A DNA stretch of 64,000 nt. It comes from Clostridia bacterium (GTDB lineage: Bacteria; Bacillota; Clostridia; Christensenellales; CAG-138). The notes under the pieces are model-generated. The model saw only the letters and a program-made list of their open reading frames with translations. It ran no database searches and was not told where the DNA came from. How positions within the stretch are numbered: the stretch's first letter is position 1; each line of letters opens with the position of its first letter. Positions 8,232 to 17,506 of this stretch are shown here, piece by piece. The stretch spans positions 62,001 to 126,000 of the forward strand of contig JAFXSG010000001.1 in NCBI GenBank assembly GCA_017525875.1, written 5' to 3'. Both the position numbers and the translations under genes were made by a program.

Positions 8232-9146
8232 TTATCGGTTCTTCTTCCTTTCGGGAATCTGTGCGATGATCACCGCCGCGAGGATCAGTGCGCAGCCGAG
8301 GTACTCCCTCGCTGTCATGCGCTGATGGAGCAGGACCGCCCCGCCGATCACGGAAAACACGGATTCCATGCTGAACAGCAAGGATACGACCGCAGGGTTG
8401 CCGTCGCGCTGCGCGACGATCTGCAAAAGGTACGCGATGCCGCAGGAAAAGATCGCGACGTACAGCACGGGGAGCGCATAGCGGACGACCTCGCTCCAAT
8501 CCGGTTTTTCAAACAACAGCATACCGGCGGCGGAGAAAACCCCAGCCGTGATGAACTCCGCTATGCAGAACAGCACGGGATCAAGGCTCTTTGCAAACCG
8601 ATCGATAAGCAGGATCTGCACCGTGAACGCGACGGCGCATAGCAGCGTCAGCAGGTCTCCGACAGTGAAAGTCAGCTTCCCGCTGATGCACAGAAGATAA
8701 AGCCCGATCACCGCAAGCGCGAGCCCCGCCCAGAAAATGCGCGGCAGGCGCTTGCCGAGGATGAGACCGCCTATCGGAACGAGCACCACGTACATCGCGG
8801 TGATGAAGCCGGATTTACCTGAGTCCGTACCGGCTTCCATACCGGCCTGCTGAAGGAATGAAGCAACGCCGAGCGCAAGCCCGCAGAGCAGCCCCGCGAT
8901 AAGCAGAGTTCTGAGACCCGCCCGCTTTCCTCCGGGGGAGACAGGCTCCTTCAGCCGTTTGCGCCTTTTCACAGCGCTGATAATGAGCTTGACAGGTAAA
9001 AGGAACAGCACCGCGATAAAGAAGCGGAGCATGTTGAACGTCATCGGCGGAACGTGCCCTGCCGCAACGTCCTGCGCAACGAACGCCGTGCCCCATATAA
9101 GTGCGGTGAGCAGCGGAAGCAGCGTTGATTTGAGTTTCGCTTTCAT
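8232..9146 (-). CDS. EamA-family (DMT superfamily) transporter
   Basis: The protein has 304 residues and ten predicted membrane helices in two EamA repeats, the usual size for drug/metabolite exporters. LIWGTAFVAQ near the start and the AAVIIAQIPE end are typical. Family members export amino acids or other metabolites; the substrate cannot be told. A GGAAG ribosome site precedes the ATG. The gene lies 7 bases after the tfoX-like gene and is likely cotranscribed with it. Confidence 0.9.
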   Translation of the reverse strand: MKAKLKSTLLPLLTALIWGTAFVAQDVAAGHVPPMTFNMLRFFIAVLFLLPVKLIISAVKRRKRLKEPVSPGGKRAGLRTLLIAGLLCGLALGVASFLQQAGMEAGTDSGKSGFITAMYVVLVPIGGLILGKRLPRIFWAGLALAVIGLYLLCISGKLTFTVGDLLTLLCAVAFTVQILLIDRFAKSLDPVLFCIAEFITAGVFSAAGMLLFEKPDWSEVVRYALPVLYVAIFSCGIAYLLQIVAQRDGNPAVVSLLFSMESVFSVIGGAVLLHQRMTAREYLGCALILAAVIIAQIPERKKNR

Positions 9147-9153
9147 ACCGCGG

Positions 9154-9468
9154 TCAACACTTCTTCCTGGGTTCGGGAAGCTCCGGATACATCGCCTCGA
9201 GCAGTTCTGCCATCAAAGCTTTGTTGTCGATGTCCTGCACAAGGAGCATTGGCTTTGCGCCGGGGTACGGCTCTTCAAGAGGCGCGTCGGGCAAAAGCCT
9301 GCGTGCCGCCGCAGTACTCTTTACGAGAAAACGGTCGTCATACACGCCGCCGGCGATACGCCCGCGGATATAGATGATGTATTCGCCCATCATCGCACGC
9401 GAGCTGACGCCTTCCGCGCCGGAAAGCTGCTCCAGAATAAATTCAAGGTACTCAGAGCTCGAAGCCAT
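9154..9468 (-). CDS. TfoX N-terminal domain protein
   Basis: A small protein of 104 residues made only of the TfoX_N domain. Signs of the family are SSRAMMGEYIIYIRG and the GGVYDDRFLVKST strand pair. In proteobacteria TfoX regulates competence; stand-alone TfoX_N proteins in Firmicutes have no proven role. The start at 9468 is chosen because TGGAGG lies 6 bases upstream. Residues further upstream in the open frame would overlap the promoter. First gene of a two-gene minus-strand unit with the EamA transporter. Confidence 0.85.
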   Translation of the reverse strand: MASSSEYLEFILEQLSGAEGVSSRAMMGEYIIYIRGRIAGGVYDDRFLVKSTAAARRLLPDAPLEEPYPGAKPMLLVQDIDNKALMAELLEAMYPELPEPRKKC

Positions 9469-9492
9469 ACTGCCTCCACAGAATGAGAATAA

Positions 9493-9510
9493 GTGTTCCG
9501 CCGGGAACAC
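9493..9510. promoter_or_regulatory. Inverted repeat at the tfoX-like transcription start
   Basis: GTGTTCC-GCCG-GGAACAC is a perfect 7-bp inverted repeat. It covers about +1 to +18 of the minus-strand transcript and could be an operator or a 5' hairpin. Confidence 0.45.
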
Positions 9511-9516
9511 TGCTAT

Positions 9517-9545
9517 ATTCTACCATATTCCGGGATGGATTTCAT
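9517..9545 (-). promoter_or_regulatory. Extended -10 promoter of the tfoX-like/EamA unit
   Basis: On the minus strand TGG-TAGAAT (-10 at 9517-9522) is preceded at 17 bp by ATGAAA (9540-9545), a 4/6 match to the -35 box. Confidence 0.5.
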
Positions 9546-9564
9546 CAGTTTTTTGTTTCCCGGA

Positions 9565-9593
9565 TTGACCCGCAGCGCGCGTTGTGCTATGCT
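9565..9593 (+). promoter_or_regulatory. Promoter of the nucleoside phosphorylase gene
   Basis: TTGACC (9565-9570), a 17-bp spacer and TATGCT (9588-9593), with an extended TGC before the -10 box. Confidence 0.7.
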
Positions 9594-9620
9594 GACAGCA
9601 GAAACAGGGAGATACTGACT

Positions 9621-10379
9621 ATGAACTGGAAGATCGAAAACGACAACACTCCGCCGATCATCACCGCGGAAGCCCACGTCAGGAGCGCGCACGGCGGCAA
9701 AATGCAGGCGCTTCCCGAAACCGCCGTGATATTCTTCATGAGCGGCTGGGAGGAATGCCTGGTATCGGAGCGCGGCGCAGAGGTATTGATGGAAAAGCTG
9801 CCGCGTTTCCTGACCGGCAAGCCCGTCTACAGATTGACCGACGGCGTCTGCTTTACCGATGGCGGCAGAGGCGCGCCTCACGCGGTGGACACCGTGGAGA
9901 CGCTGCATGCGCTCGGTGTAAAAACGATAGTCTCCGTCGGTATGTTCGGCGCGTTCGGAGAAGGCTTTGAGGTCGGAGATATCGCAGTGCCTTCGAAGGT
10001 CTTCATAGAGGAGGGCACGTCGCATCACTATGCGGTCGAGCCGCAGTATTCAGAACCGGATAACGCGCTTTCAACAGCGCTTGCCGGCATGCTTGCCGCC
10101 CGTCAGCCGCAGACCGTATCGACGGACGCCGTGTACAGGCAGACCTTTATGAAAGAAGCGCTGTGGCGGGAAAAAGGCGCGGTAGGCGTGGATATGGAGA
10201 CATCAGCCGTGTTTACCGCCGCCCGCTTCCTCGGCATGAGCGCAGCCGCCGTGCTGATCGCCTCAGATAAGCACCCGATGGACGAAACACAGCCCAAATG
10301 GAGCTGGCGCATCGACCGGGCCATGCGCATGAGCTTTATCGAGCGCGTGTGCACAGCGGTCGAAGCGCTGAATAATTGA
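9621..10379 (+). CDS. Purine/uridine phosphorylase family protein
   Basis: A nucleoside phosphorylase of the PNP_UDP_1 family with 252 residues. It would split nucleosides with phosphate into base and ribose-1-phosphate for salvage. GMFGAFGEGFEVGDIAVP is the phosphate/base loop region. GVDMETSAVF carries the ribose-binding Met-Glu pair of the family. IASDKHP occupies the place of the base-specific Asp loop. The ATG at 9621 has AGGGAG at 6-11 bases upstream. Whether it prefers uridine, purines or another nucleoside is not clear. The gene stands alone with its own promoter and terminator. Confidence 0.88.
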   Translation: MNWKIENDNTPPIITAEAHVRSAHGGKMQALPETAVIFFMSGWEECLVSERGAEVLMEKLPRFLTGKPVYRLTDGVCFTDGGRGAPHAVDTVETLHALGVKTIVSVGMFGAFGEGFEVGDIAVPSKVFIEEGTSHHYAVEPQYSEPDNALSTALAGMLAARQPQTVSTDAVYRQTFMKEALWREKGAVGVDMETSAVFTAARFLGMSAAAVLIASDKHPMDETQPKWSWRIDRAMRMSFIERVCTAVEALNN

Positions 10380-10395
10380 AGACGCGTATAAAACA

Positions 10396-10436
10396 GGACC
10401 GCAGCGCTTTCCCGGCAGCTGCGGTCCTTTGCTTTT
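10396..10436. terminator. Terminator between the phosphorylase gene and the Mrp operon
   Basis: A 10-bp stem (GGACCGCAGC / GCTGCGGTCC) with a T-rich tail on the plus strand. It lies between two converging units and may serve both. Confidence 0.75.
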
Positions 10437-10441
10437 GGGGA

Positions 10442-12676
10442 TCATCTTATCAGCATCAGGTAGATAAACACGATGCTGATCGCAAGCACCAGCATCAGCA
10501 GAGCAAAGCTCAGGCTGCCCGTGATGCCGCGCATAGTGCCGCGCAGGGATCTTGCCTTTTGATAACTTCGCACGGCATGGCTGCGTTCGCCAGGCTTCTC
10601 TCTGCCGCGGCGGATGGCGGCGCGGTCAATGAGCCTGCCTGCGCGGTAGGGGAGCGTCGCCTTCATTCCGTCAAGCGGAGTATAATCCCGCTCGCGGAAA
10701 AACAGCCTGCGGATGATGTAGACCAGCCCGTCCGTAAGGTCGGAAAACGCGTGAGATGCGATCTCTGTGCCCCTAAAAACGGTTTTTGCGGCCGGAGCGG
10801 TGAAGACTTCCTCGTCGAACACAGCCCGCGTCACGCCCTGCACGCCGCGGAAAACGGCTTTGGCGGCCGGCGCAGTGAAGACTTCCTCGTCGAACACAGC
10901 CCGCGTCACGCCCTGTGCGCCGCGGAAAACGGCCTTGGCGGCAAACGCGGTCAGCTTGTTTTCACCGAACAGCGATGCGGCGGCGCTGAGCACGGCGGGC
11001 AGCAGCTTGATGAGCAGCGGGCGGTAGACGAGTTCCTCAAGATCGAGCCATGCAGGCAGGCGGTCAACGTAGACCTTCCTGCCGTTCTCTTTTTTCATGA
11101 GCAGCGTGCGCACTAAGCCGAAATAAAGCGTAAAGCCGATCACGATCGAGATGAGTCCGCCGCGAAGATTGCTCCATGCGAAATAGTGCACGCTGTGCTC
11201 AAGTTCGCCCGCACGGAAGAAATCCGTTCCCGCGTCCGCGATCCTGTCCATCGTGAGATGCGGCAGCAGGCCGAGCGCCGGTATTACTGCGGCGGAAAGC
11301 ACGAGCGCCGCAGCGGAAAGCGGAGCCATGTAATGCTTTTTCGCTTCGAATGCCGCCTGCCTTTCGTTATCGGCGTTTTTCTCAATAAACAGCGCGGAGA
11401 ATAGCTTCGTCATGTATGCGACCGTCATACCGCCGGAAACAAGGAACAGCCACTCCACGGCGCGAACGGCAGCTCCGCCGTGCTCCGCAAGCTCCACGAT
11501 GCCCTCGTGCAGCAGCGTCTTGCTGACGTAGCCGCTCAGGCCCGGGAAACCGCCGATGCCGAGCGCGCCGATCAGGAAAACAGCGGCGAGCAAGGGCTTT
11601 TTGCGCCCGAACCCGCGGATCTCGTTCAAATTGAGCCTGTGCAGGTTCATCACAACAACGCCCGCACACGTGAACAGCACAAGCTTGAACAGCGAATGAT
11701 TCACCATGTGCAAAAGCGTCCCTCGCGCGGCGAGCGCGTTCTCATGCCCGAGCAGCACCATCGTGCCGATGCCGGTCAGGATAAACCCGATCTGCGAAAC
11801 GGAAGAGCAGGCGAGCGTGCGTTTGAGGTCGACCGAAAGCAGCGCGAGAACCGCGCCGAGCAGCATCGTGATCACACCGAGTATGAGAATGAGCCTGCCC
11901 CACGCGGGATCGTCCGCAAACAGGCGGCAGCTCAGAACAAGCACGCCGAAGATCCCGGATTTTGTCAGAAGGCCGGAGAGCAGTGCGCTTGCCGGCGCGG
12001 GCGCAGCCGGGTGAGCTTTGGGCAGCCAGATGTGCAGCGGGAACATGCCCGCCTTTGCGCCGAAGCCAACAAGCACGCAGCCGCCTGCCGCATACAGCGC
12101 TTTTCTGTTCTCCGACTGCATCGCGAGGGCGGAGATCTCCGTCGTTCCGAAGATATGCTGCAGCAAATAGATGCCCATCAGCGCGGCAAGGCCGCCTATC
12201 ACGGCGATCGCGAGATAGGTGTTCGCCGCACGGATCGCCCCGGGCGTTTCCTCCTGCAGTACCCATGTGTATGAGGTGAAGGACATGATCTCGAAGAACA
12301 CGAGCGCCGTGAAAAGGTCTCCTGCGAGGAACACGCCCATCGTCGCGCCGAGCGTCAGCAGGTTGAAAAAGAAATATCGCGTCGTGTGCTTGTAATGCGC
12401 GAAATACTCAGGCGAAAACAGCATCGTCATAAGCCAGAGGAAGGCGATGACAACGAGATAGACCCTGCGGAAACCGTCCGTCTCGAGCATGAGTCCGCAG
12501 CCGGCAACGCCGGGAAGCGAGAAGGTAAGATCGGGCTTTGACGCGATAAGTATAGCGAGCGCAAATTCAACTGCAGCCGCAAGGATGGCGGCAGCGTTGC
12601 GGAGCTTTGTGTTTTTGCCGATAAATGCGCACACAGCGGCGGCGATCATCGGGAAGAGTACCAAAGCGATCAGCAT
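10442..12676 (-). CDS. NuoL/MrpA-type antiporter subunit with long C-terminal arm
   Basis: A proton-conducting membrane subunit of 744 residues (Proton_antipo_M family), the largest and last of the operon. The core carries FFEIMSF, KAHPAAPAPASALLSG and HMVNHSLFKLVLF, where charged residues of the proton path sit in this family. After ~residue 500 comes a long amphipathic arm with a final membrane helix, as in NuoL/MrpA-type subunits. Residues ~584-634 are a near-perfect 25-residue tandem duplication. The ATG at 12676 is preferred over a GTG two codons earlier, because the GTG overlaps the AGGAGG site. Stop codon 6 bases before the terminator region. Confidence 0.88.
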   Translation of the reverse strand: MLIALVLFPMIAAAVCAFIGKNTKLRNAAAILAAAVEFALAILIASKPDLTFSLPGVAGCGLMLETDGFRRVYLVVIAFLWLMTMLFSPEYFAHYKHTTRYFFFNLLTLGATMGVFLAGDLFTALVFFEIMSFTSYTWVLQEETPGAIRAANTYLAIAVIGGLAALMGIYLLQHIFGTTEISALAMQSENRKALYAAGGCVLVGFGAKAGMFPLHIWLPKAHPAAPAPASALLSGLLTKSGIFGVLVLSCRLFADDPAWGRLILILGVITMLLGAVLALLSVDLKRTLACSSVSQIGFILTGIGTMVLLGHENALAARGTLLHMVNHSLFKLVLFTCAGVVVMNLHRLNLNEIRGFGRKKPLLAAVFLIGALGIGGFPGLSGYVSKTLLHEGIVELAEHGGAAVRAVEWLFLVSGGMTVAYMTKLFSALFIEKNADNERQAAFEAKKHYMAPLSAAALVLSAAVIPALGLLPHLTMDRIADAGTDFFRAGELEHSVHYFAWSNLRGGLISIVIGFTLYFGLVRTLLMKKENGRKVYVDRLPAWLDLEELVYRPLLIKLLPAVLSAAASLFGENKLTAFAAKAVFRGAQGVTRAVFDEEVFTAPAAKAVFRGVQGVTRAVFDEEVFTAPAAKTVFRGTEIASHAFSDLTDGLVYIIRRLFFRERDYTPLDGMKATLPYRAGRLIDRAAIRRGREKPGERSHAVRSYQKARSLRGTMRGITGSLSFALLMLVLAISIVFIYLMLIR
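10776..10925. repeat. 75-bp tandem duplication inside the NuoL-like gene
   Basis: Two 75-bp units are almost identical (the second TGAAGACTTC begins at 10876, the first at 10801). A partial third follows. The unit codes for 25 residues (AAKAVFRG.QGVTRAVFDEEVFTAP), so the reading frame is kept. Confidence 0.9.
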
Positions 12677-12685
12677 GCGCACCTC

Positions 12686-14146
12686 CTACATTCCCGCCGC
12701 AACAGCCTGCGCGGCGTTTATGATCGGAGAGGTGACTATCCCGAGCAGCAGTGAACAGAGAGCAAGCGCACCGATCGGAACGAGCATCGCGGCGTCCGCC
12801 TCGTGCACTGCGGAAAGCTCAGAAACAGGCGTTTTCGACGGGAACCACGCCCGGCGGACGATCGTCAGCAGATAGACTGCGGTCAAAAAAGCGGAAACGA
12901 GCAGTATAGCGGCGCCGATCCAGCCGAGCACGCCTCCCTCAGCACAGGCGGTCAGCAGGTACCATTTGCTGATAAAGCCGGAAAACGGCGGTATGCCGAT
13001 CAGCGAGAGCGAAGCGACGGTAAAACAGGCGAAGGTCACGGGCAGTTTTTTCCCGAGGCCGTCAAGCTCCGTCGTCTTTTCAAGCCCCGTTTGGTGCAGC
13101 ACCGCGCCGGCGCAGAAGAACAGCGTTATCTTGATGCAGGCGTGCGCCGCCATGTGGATAAAGGCAGCGGAGAGCCCGGCGCCGGTCATGAGCATCGCGC
13201 CGAACAGGATGTATGAAAGGTTGGAAACGGTGGAATAAGCGAGCCTGCGTTTGAAATGCGTTTCGCGCACGGCCAAAACGGAGCCGAACAGTATCGTGAA
13301 CGCGGTGATGATCAGCGCGGTCGTCTGCGGCCAGGCGCCTGCGAGCAGTTCTGTTCCGAAGCAATAATAAGTGAGGCGAACAACAGCGAACGCACCGGCT
13401 TTAACGACAGCGACCGCATGCAGAAGCGCGGTGACGGGCGTCGGCGCAACGGAAGCCCGCGGCAGCCAGACGTGCAGCGGGAAGATCGCCGCTTTGACGC
13501 CGAAACCGAGGAAACCGAACAGCCAGAACAGCCTTGCAACGGTCGTACTGCCGGGTATGCCGCTCAGCACGCCGCCCATCGTAAACGGGCCTGAAGCGCC
13601 GTTTGCAAGCAGGAACGCCATCGCCGCGAATGCGAACGCCGCGCCGCCGAGCGAAAGCAGCAGATACAGCTGCGTTGCACGCCACGCTTCTTTCGTCATC
13701 GGCTGCATCACGAGCGGCGCCGTCGTCAGTGTCAGCAGCTCATAGAAGCAGTACATCGTGAACAGGTTGCCGGCCATCGAAATACCGAGCGACGCGCCGT
13801 AGGCCATCAGAAAAAAGCTGAAGAACGAGCGCACGTGCTTTTCGTGCTTCATATAGGAGCAGGCGTAGAGCATCGTGAAGGGCCAAAGCGCGGAGATTAT
13901 CCCGGTAAAAAACCTGCCGCTTTCGTCGAGACGCAGCAGGATCGTCAGATTAGGGGCAAAACGGATGACTTCCGCCGCTTCTTCACCGCCAACAAGAATA
14001 AGCAGCCACGCAAGCAGACTCACGACCACCGAAACGGCGAGCGCAAGCGAGACCCTCAGGCGGTAGGCCATGCCTTTGAAAAGGTAGAGCCCGAGGCCGG
14101 AGAGCACGGGAAGCATTATTGAGCTGACGTAAAGAATACTTGGCAT
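12686..14146 (-). CDS. MrpD/NuoM-like antiporter subunit
   Basis: A proton-conducting transporter subunit of 486 residues with about 14 membrane helices. LPRASVAPTPVTALLHAVAVVKAG and HMAAHACIKITLFFCAG are the two family signatures with Lys and His residues in the membrane. It follows the previous gene by 6 bases. Its ATG lacks a clear ribosome site, so it may be translationally coupled. It is one of four NuoL/M/N homologues in this operon. The role is inferred as one ion-translocating unit of the Mrp complex. Confidence 0.88.
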   Translation of the reverse strand: MPSILYVSSIMLPVLSGLGLYLFKGMAYRLRVSLALAVSVVVSLLAWLLILVGGEEAAEVIRFAPNLTILLRLDESGRFFTGIISALWPFTMLYACSYMKHEKHVRSFFSFFLMAYGASLGISMAGNLFTMYCFYELLTLTTAPLVMQPMTKEAWRATQLYLLLSLGGAAFAFAAMAFLLANGASGPFTMGGVLSGIPGSTTVARLFWLFGFLGFGVKAAIFPLHVWLPRASVAPTPVTALLHAVAVVKAGAFAVVRLTYYCFGTELLAGAWPQTTALIITAFTILFGSVLAVRETHFKRRLAYSTVSNLSYILFGAMLMTGAGLSAAFIHMAAHACIKITLFFCAGAVLHQTGLEKTTELDGLGKKLPVTFACFTVASLSLIGIPPFSGFISKWYLLTACAEGGVLGWIGAAILLVSAFLTAVYLLTIVRRAWFPSKTPVSELSAVHEADAAMLVPIGALALCSLLLGIVTSPIINAAQAVAAGM

Positions 14147-14152
14147 AAAGGT

Positions 14153-15616
14153 TCAAACAATGCCGCCGGCGAGGGCGAGAAGCCATGAGGTCAGCGGCGC
14201 CGCAAAGATGCCGAGCAGCAAGGAGACCACCGCAAGCACGGAGATCGGCAGCCACATCAGCGCCGTACCCTCGTCGCTCCTTGCGGGGGCGGGGAAGTCC
14301 TTGCCCGGGAAAAAGCCCCGAACGGTGATTGGGAGCAGGTATCCGGCAGTCAGCAGAGCGGAAACGAGCAGTATCGCCGGTGCGAGCCAGCTGATGACGG
14401 GCAGACCGCTGTCAAGCGAACCAAGCGCAAGATACCACTTGCTCACGAACCCGGAGGACGGCGGGATGCCGATCAGGCCGAGCGAGGCGATCGTGAACAT
14501 CAGTGTCGTGATAGGCATCGATTTGCCGATGCCCGTAAGCTCCGAAACGCGTGTGAGCTTCAGGTTGGAGATTATCGAACCCGCGCAGAGGAATAGGCAG
14601 ATCTTGATGCATGCGTGGAAAACAAGGTGCATCAGCCCTCCGGCGACCGAGTTTTCGGTCATCAGGAACAGGCCGAGCAGGATGTATGAGACCTGGCTGA
14701 CCGTGGAATAGGCAAGGCGTTTTTTGAGCAGATCTTCGCGGAACGCCATCATGGAACCCATGAACACGGTGAGGAGCGCAAGGCCTGTCAGCGCATACTG
14801 CACCCAGCTCCCGCGCAGGAAGTCAGCTCCGACAACGTAGAAGAGCAGCCGCAGGATCGCCAGCACGCCCGCCTTCGCGATGATACCGGAGAGCACTGCG
14901 CTTGCAGGCGCCGGCGCGGTGGGGTGAGCGGTCGGCAGCCAGCCGTGCAGCGGGTAAAGACCTGCTTTTGCGCCAAAGCCGATACAGGCGAGGAACACGA
15001 CCACCTCGATGAGCGTCCTGTGCTCATTCGATGCGTTCAGCATGCCTCCCGGCGCAAAATCAAGGCTCGGGGTGTGGAGAGCGAGAATGAAGATCGCAAG
15101 CAGCGCGATGAAAGCGCCGGCGATGGAATAGAAAAGATACTTCAGCGCCGCGCGGGAAGCCTCCTCCGTTCTGTCGTGCAGCACGAGAGGGACCGAAACG
15201 AGCGTTGCCGCCTCGAAGAAAAGATACATCGTAATGAGGTTTTTCGATAGGTACATTCCAACGAGCGCCGAGAGCGTGAACAGCATGCAGCTGTAGAACG
15301 TCGCCTTGAGCTTGTTCGACCGCATATAGCGCAGCGTGAAAACACCGGTCAGCAGAAAGCCCGCCGCGGTCACGCCGAGGAAAAGCCTGCTGACGCCGTC
15401 GGTGCCGAGTTCCACAGTGAGCGTTGGCGTCATCGAAAACAGGTGCAGAGACGCGTCCGGCATAAAAAGGTATGCCGCCGTAAGCAGCGCCTGCACGCCG
15501 AGCGCGCCTATGAACAGGCCGCTGCGCGTTCGGTCGCCGGCTTTTTTAACAAGCGCGATCAAAACGCCGAAAGCGAGGGGAAGCGCCGGAAGCAGAATGA
15601 GGAAGAGTTTGTTCAT
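14153..15616 (-). CDS. MrpD/NuoM-like antiporter subunit (second copy)
   Basis: A membrane subunit of 487 residues in the same family as its neighbours. The signatures are LPTAHPTAPAPASAVLSGIIAKAG and HLVFHACIKICLFLCAG, with FFEAATLVSVPLV in the helix that carries the conserved Glu. GGAGA lies 6 bases before the ATG. It is closest in layout to the 12686-14146 product, which suggests an old duplication. Confidence 0.88.
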   Translation of the reverse strand: MNKLFLILLPALPLAFGVLIALVKKAGDRTRSGLFIGALGVQALLTAAYLFMPDASLHLFSMTPTLTVELGTDGVSRLFLGVTAAGFLLTGVFTLRYMRSNKLKATFYSCMLFTLSALVGMYLSKNLITMYLFFEAATLVSVPLVLHDRTEEASRAALKYLFYSIAGAFIALLAIFILALHTPSLDFAPGGMLNASNEHRTLIEVVVFLACIGFGAKAGLYPLHGWLPTAHPTAPAPASAVLSGIIAKAGVLAILRLLFYVVGADFLRGSWVQYALTGLALLTVFMGSMMAFREDLLKKRLAYSTVSQVSYILLGLFLMTENSVAGGLMHLVFHACIKICLFLCAGSIISNLKLTRVSELTGIGKSMPITTLMFTIASLGLIGIPPSSGFVSKWYLALGSLDSGLPVISWLAPAILLVSALLTAGYLLPITVRGFFPGKDFPAPARSDEGTALMWLPISVLAVVSLLLGIFAAPLTSWLLALAGGIV

Positions 15617-15632
15617 AGCATCTCCAAAGGGC

Positions 15633-17117
15633 TCACATAAGCCCGAGTCCGCGGCTTATGAGGCCGACGAGCGGTTTGGCGGCGGTACCTGCCGCAAGGT
15701 TCATCAGAATGAGCAGCGCCGCCGAAACGGCAAAGGGGATCTGGTCGCGGATGCGCACGCGCGGCTTATCCTCAGCAGGGGAGGAATAGAGCACCACGAG
15801 CACACGAATGAAATACATCGCGTTCAGTATCGTGCTTGCTGCAAGCACCACGAGCGTCGGAACGATCAGTTCGCTCTTCTCAAAGGCGGCGAGCGCGAAA
15901 CGGTATTTGCTCACAAAGCCCATCGTGAGCGGGATGCCGATCATCGAAAGCGTTCCAAAGCCGAACGCCGCACCTGCAGCCCGGTTGAAATGAGCAGCAC
16001 CGAGCCAGTTTTCGCGTTTCTTCCCACCTGCCGCCTGCGAAAGCTGCGCCGAAGCGAGGAAAAGCATCGGCTTTGTAAGCGCGTGTGTCATGATGTGGAA
16101 CACGGCGGCGAGCATGCCGAGGTCCGGCGAAATGCCGATGCCCATAAAGATATAGCCGATCTGTGCCGCGGAGGAGTACGCCACCATGCGGAAAACGTCC
16201 TTTTCCATCAGCGCACCGATGCTGCCGACGATGATGCCCGCAGCGCCGAGCACGTACAGCACGTTCGAAAGCCCGCTCTTGTAAAACACGTCCTCCGTGA
16301 AAACGGAAAGGACCAGCTTGATAAGCAGGAAGATGTATCCCTTGGAAACGAGCCCAGAAAGGATGCCTCCCGAGGAAGGCGTCGCGTAGCCGTAGGTGTC
16401 GGGCATCCAGAAATGGAAGGGGAACAAGCCGCTTTTGACGGCAAGGCCTATCGAAACGAGGCTGATGCCCGTGATGAGCACTGTGCGGTAACTGCCGTTT
16501 GCCCAAAGCGAAACGATGGCGGCCTTAAGATCCGGCATCAGAAGCTGCCCTGTGACCGCATAGAGAAAGACTATGCCCAGCAGGAAAAGGCCGGAGCCGA
16601 TCAGCGAAAAGATCATATAGCGCGTTGCGGCAAGCGTCGTGCGCCCGATCTGGCGGATCATCAGCAGGCCGCACGCTGCGATCGTACAGATCTCCAGAAA
16701 AACGTAGCCGGTGAAGATATCGTTCGTGTATGAAAGGGCGATCAGCGAGGCGAGCACGAGATCGCACATCATATAGTACAAATTGCTCTTGCTCTTCTCA
16801 AGATCCAGCTCAAGCTGCTTCCTGCCGCCGAGCAGAGTGAGCAGCATCACGAGCGAAAACAGCAGCACCAGCAGCGGTTCAAGGATGCCGAAACGCAGCT
16901 CATTGCCCCACGGGCGGGGGAAATGCCCCATCAAATATTCGGTCGCAGCGCCGGTCCTGATCCCGAAGAACATCAGAATAAGCGCTCCTGCCGCCGTGAG
17001 AGCGCAGAGCGCAAGCGTCACCGCACGCGCAGCGCGGCCGGAGATCAGCGCCGCAAGCACCGCGCTCATGAAACAAAGCACTATTGAAAACAATGGGAAA
17101 TTAACTGAGAAAGCCAT
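15633..17117 (-). CDS. NuoN/MrpD-like antiporter subunit
   Basis: A proton-conducting subunit of 494 residues, the first of the four in transcription order. MPDTYGYATPSSGGILSGLVSKG replaces the usual loop after the KSGLFPFH helix, and IMTHALTKPMLFLASAQL is the second signature. This fits the MbhH/MrpD-like group. Its start overlaps the mrpC-like stop by one base (TGATG), a sign of coupled translation. Confidence 0.88.
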   Translation of the reverse strand: MAFSVNFPLFSIVLCFMSAVLAALISGRAARAVTLALCALTAAGALILMFFGIRTGAATEYLMGHFPRPWGNELRFGILEPLLVLLFSLVMLLTLLGGRKQLELDLEKSKSNLYYMMCDLVLASLIALSYTNDIFTGYVFLEICTIAACGLLMIRQIGRTTLAATRYMIFSLIGSGLFLLGIVFLYAVTGQLLMPDLKAAIVSLWANGSYRTVLITGISLVSIGLAVKSGLFPFHFWMPDTYGYATPSSGGILSGLVSKGYIFLLIKLVLSVFTEDVFYKSGLSNVLYVLGAAGIIVGSIGALMEKDVFRMVAYSSAAQIGYIFMGIGISPDLGMLAAVFHIMTHALTKPMLFLASAQLSQAAGGKKRENWLGAAHFNRAAGAAFGFGTLSMIGIPLTMGFVSKYRFALAAFEKSELIVPTLVVLAASTILNAMYFIRVLVVLYSSPAEDKPRVRIRDQIPFAVSAALLILMNLAAGTAAKPLVGLISRGLGLM

Positions 17118-17506
17118 CAGTTCACTCCATGCTCCTTCATTGCCGTTGCGTAGATAACGTCCAGATCAAGGGTATGATAGCGCTTATACAGCCGCACCGT
17201 CAGCGCGAGCAGTACGGCCGTAACGGAAACGGAGACGACGATGCCCGTAAGCACGAGCCCGGCGGGGAGGGGATTGACGTACAGCAGCGGGTCGGTGTTT
17301 TCGCCGAGCACGATGGGCGAAAGCCTGCCCTCGATGAAGCCGAGCGCAGTAAGAAGCAGATACGCGGCGGTGTCCATGATGTTGAGCCCTATGATCTTCT
17401 TCATCAGGTTGCGGTGCAGAAGCAGCGTCACGAAACCCACCGCGAACAACACCACCGCAGCGAGAAAAACACGAACGTCCCATAGTTTTTGCAATACTTC
17501 CGTCAT
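17117..17506 (-). CDS. mrpC: MrpC/NuoK-like subunit
   Basis: A small membrane subunit of 129 residues with three helices, homologous to NuoK/MnhC. LMKKIIGLNIMDTAAYLLL is the typical second-helix region, and PLPAGLVLTGIVVSVSVTAV the third. The start at 17506 overlaps the stop of the upstream gene (ATGA), which rules out the much longer upstream frame. It is part of the inner membrane core of Mrp antiporters. Confidence 0.88.
   Translation of the reverse strand: MTEVLQKLWDVRVFLAAVVLFAVGFVTLLLHRNLMKKIIGLNIMDTAAYLLLTALGFIEGRLSPIVLGENTDPLLYVNPLPAGLVLTGIVVSVSVTAVLLALTVRLYKRYHTLDLDVIYATAMKEHGVN

Noticed and set aside
15336-16733. Long open frame opposite the NuoN-like gene
   Set aside because: The encoded sequence is Arg/His-rich and has no domain, while the opposite strand encodes a full membrane subunit.
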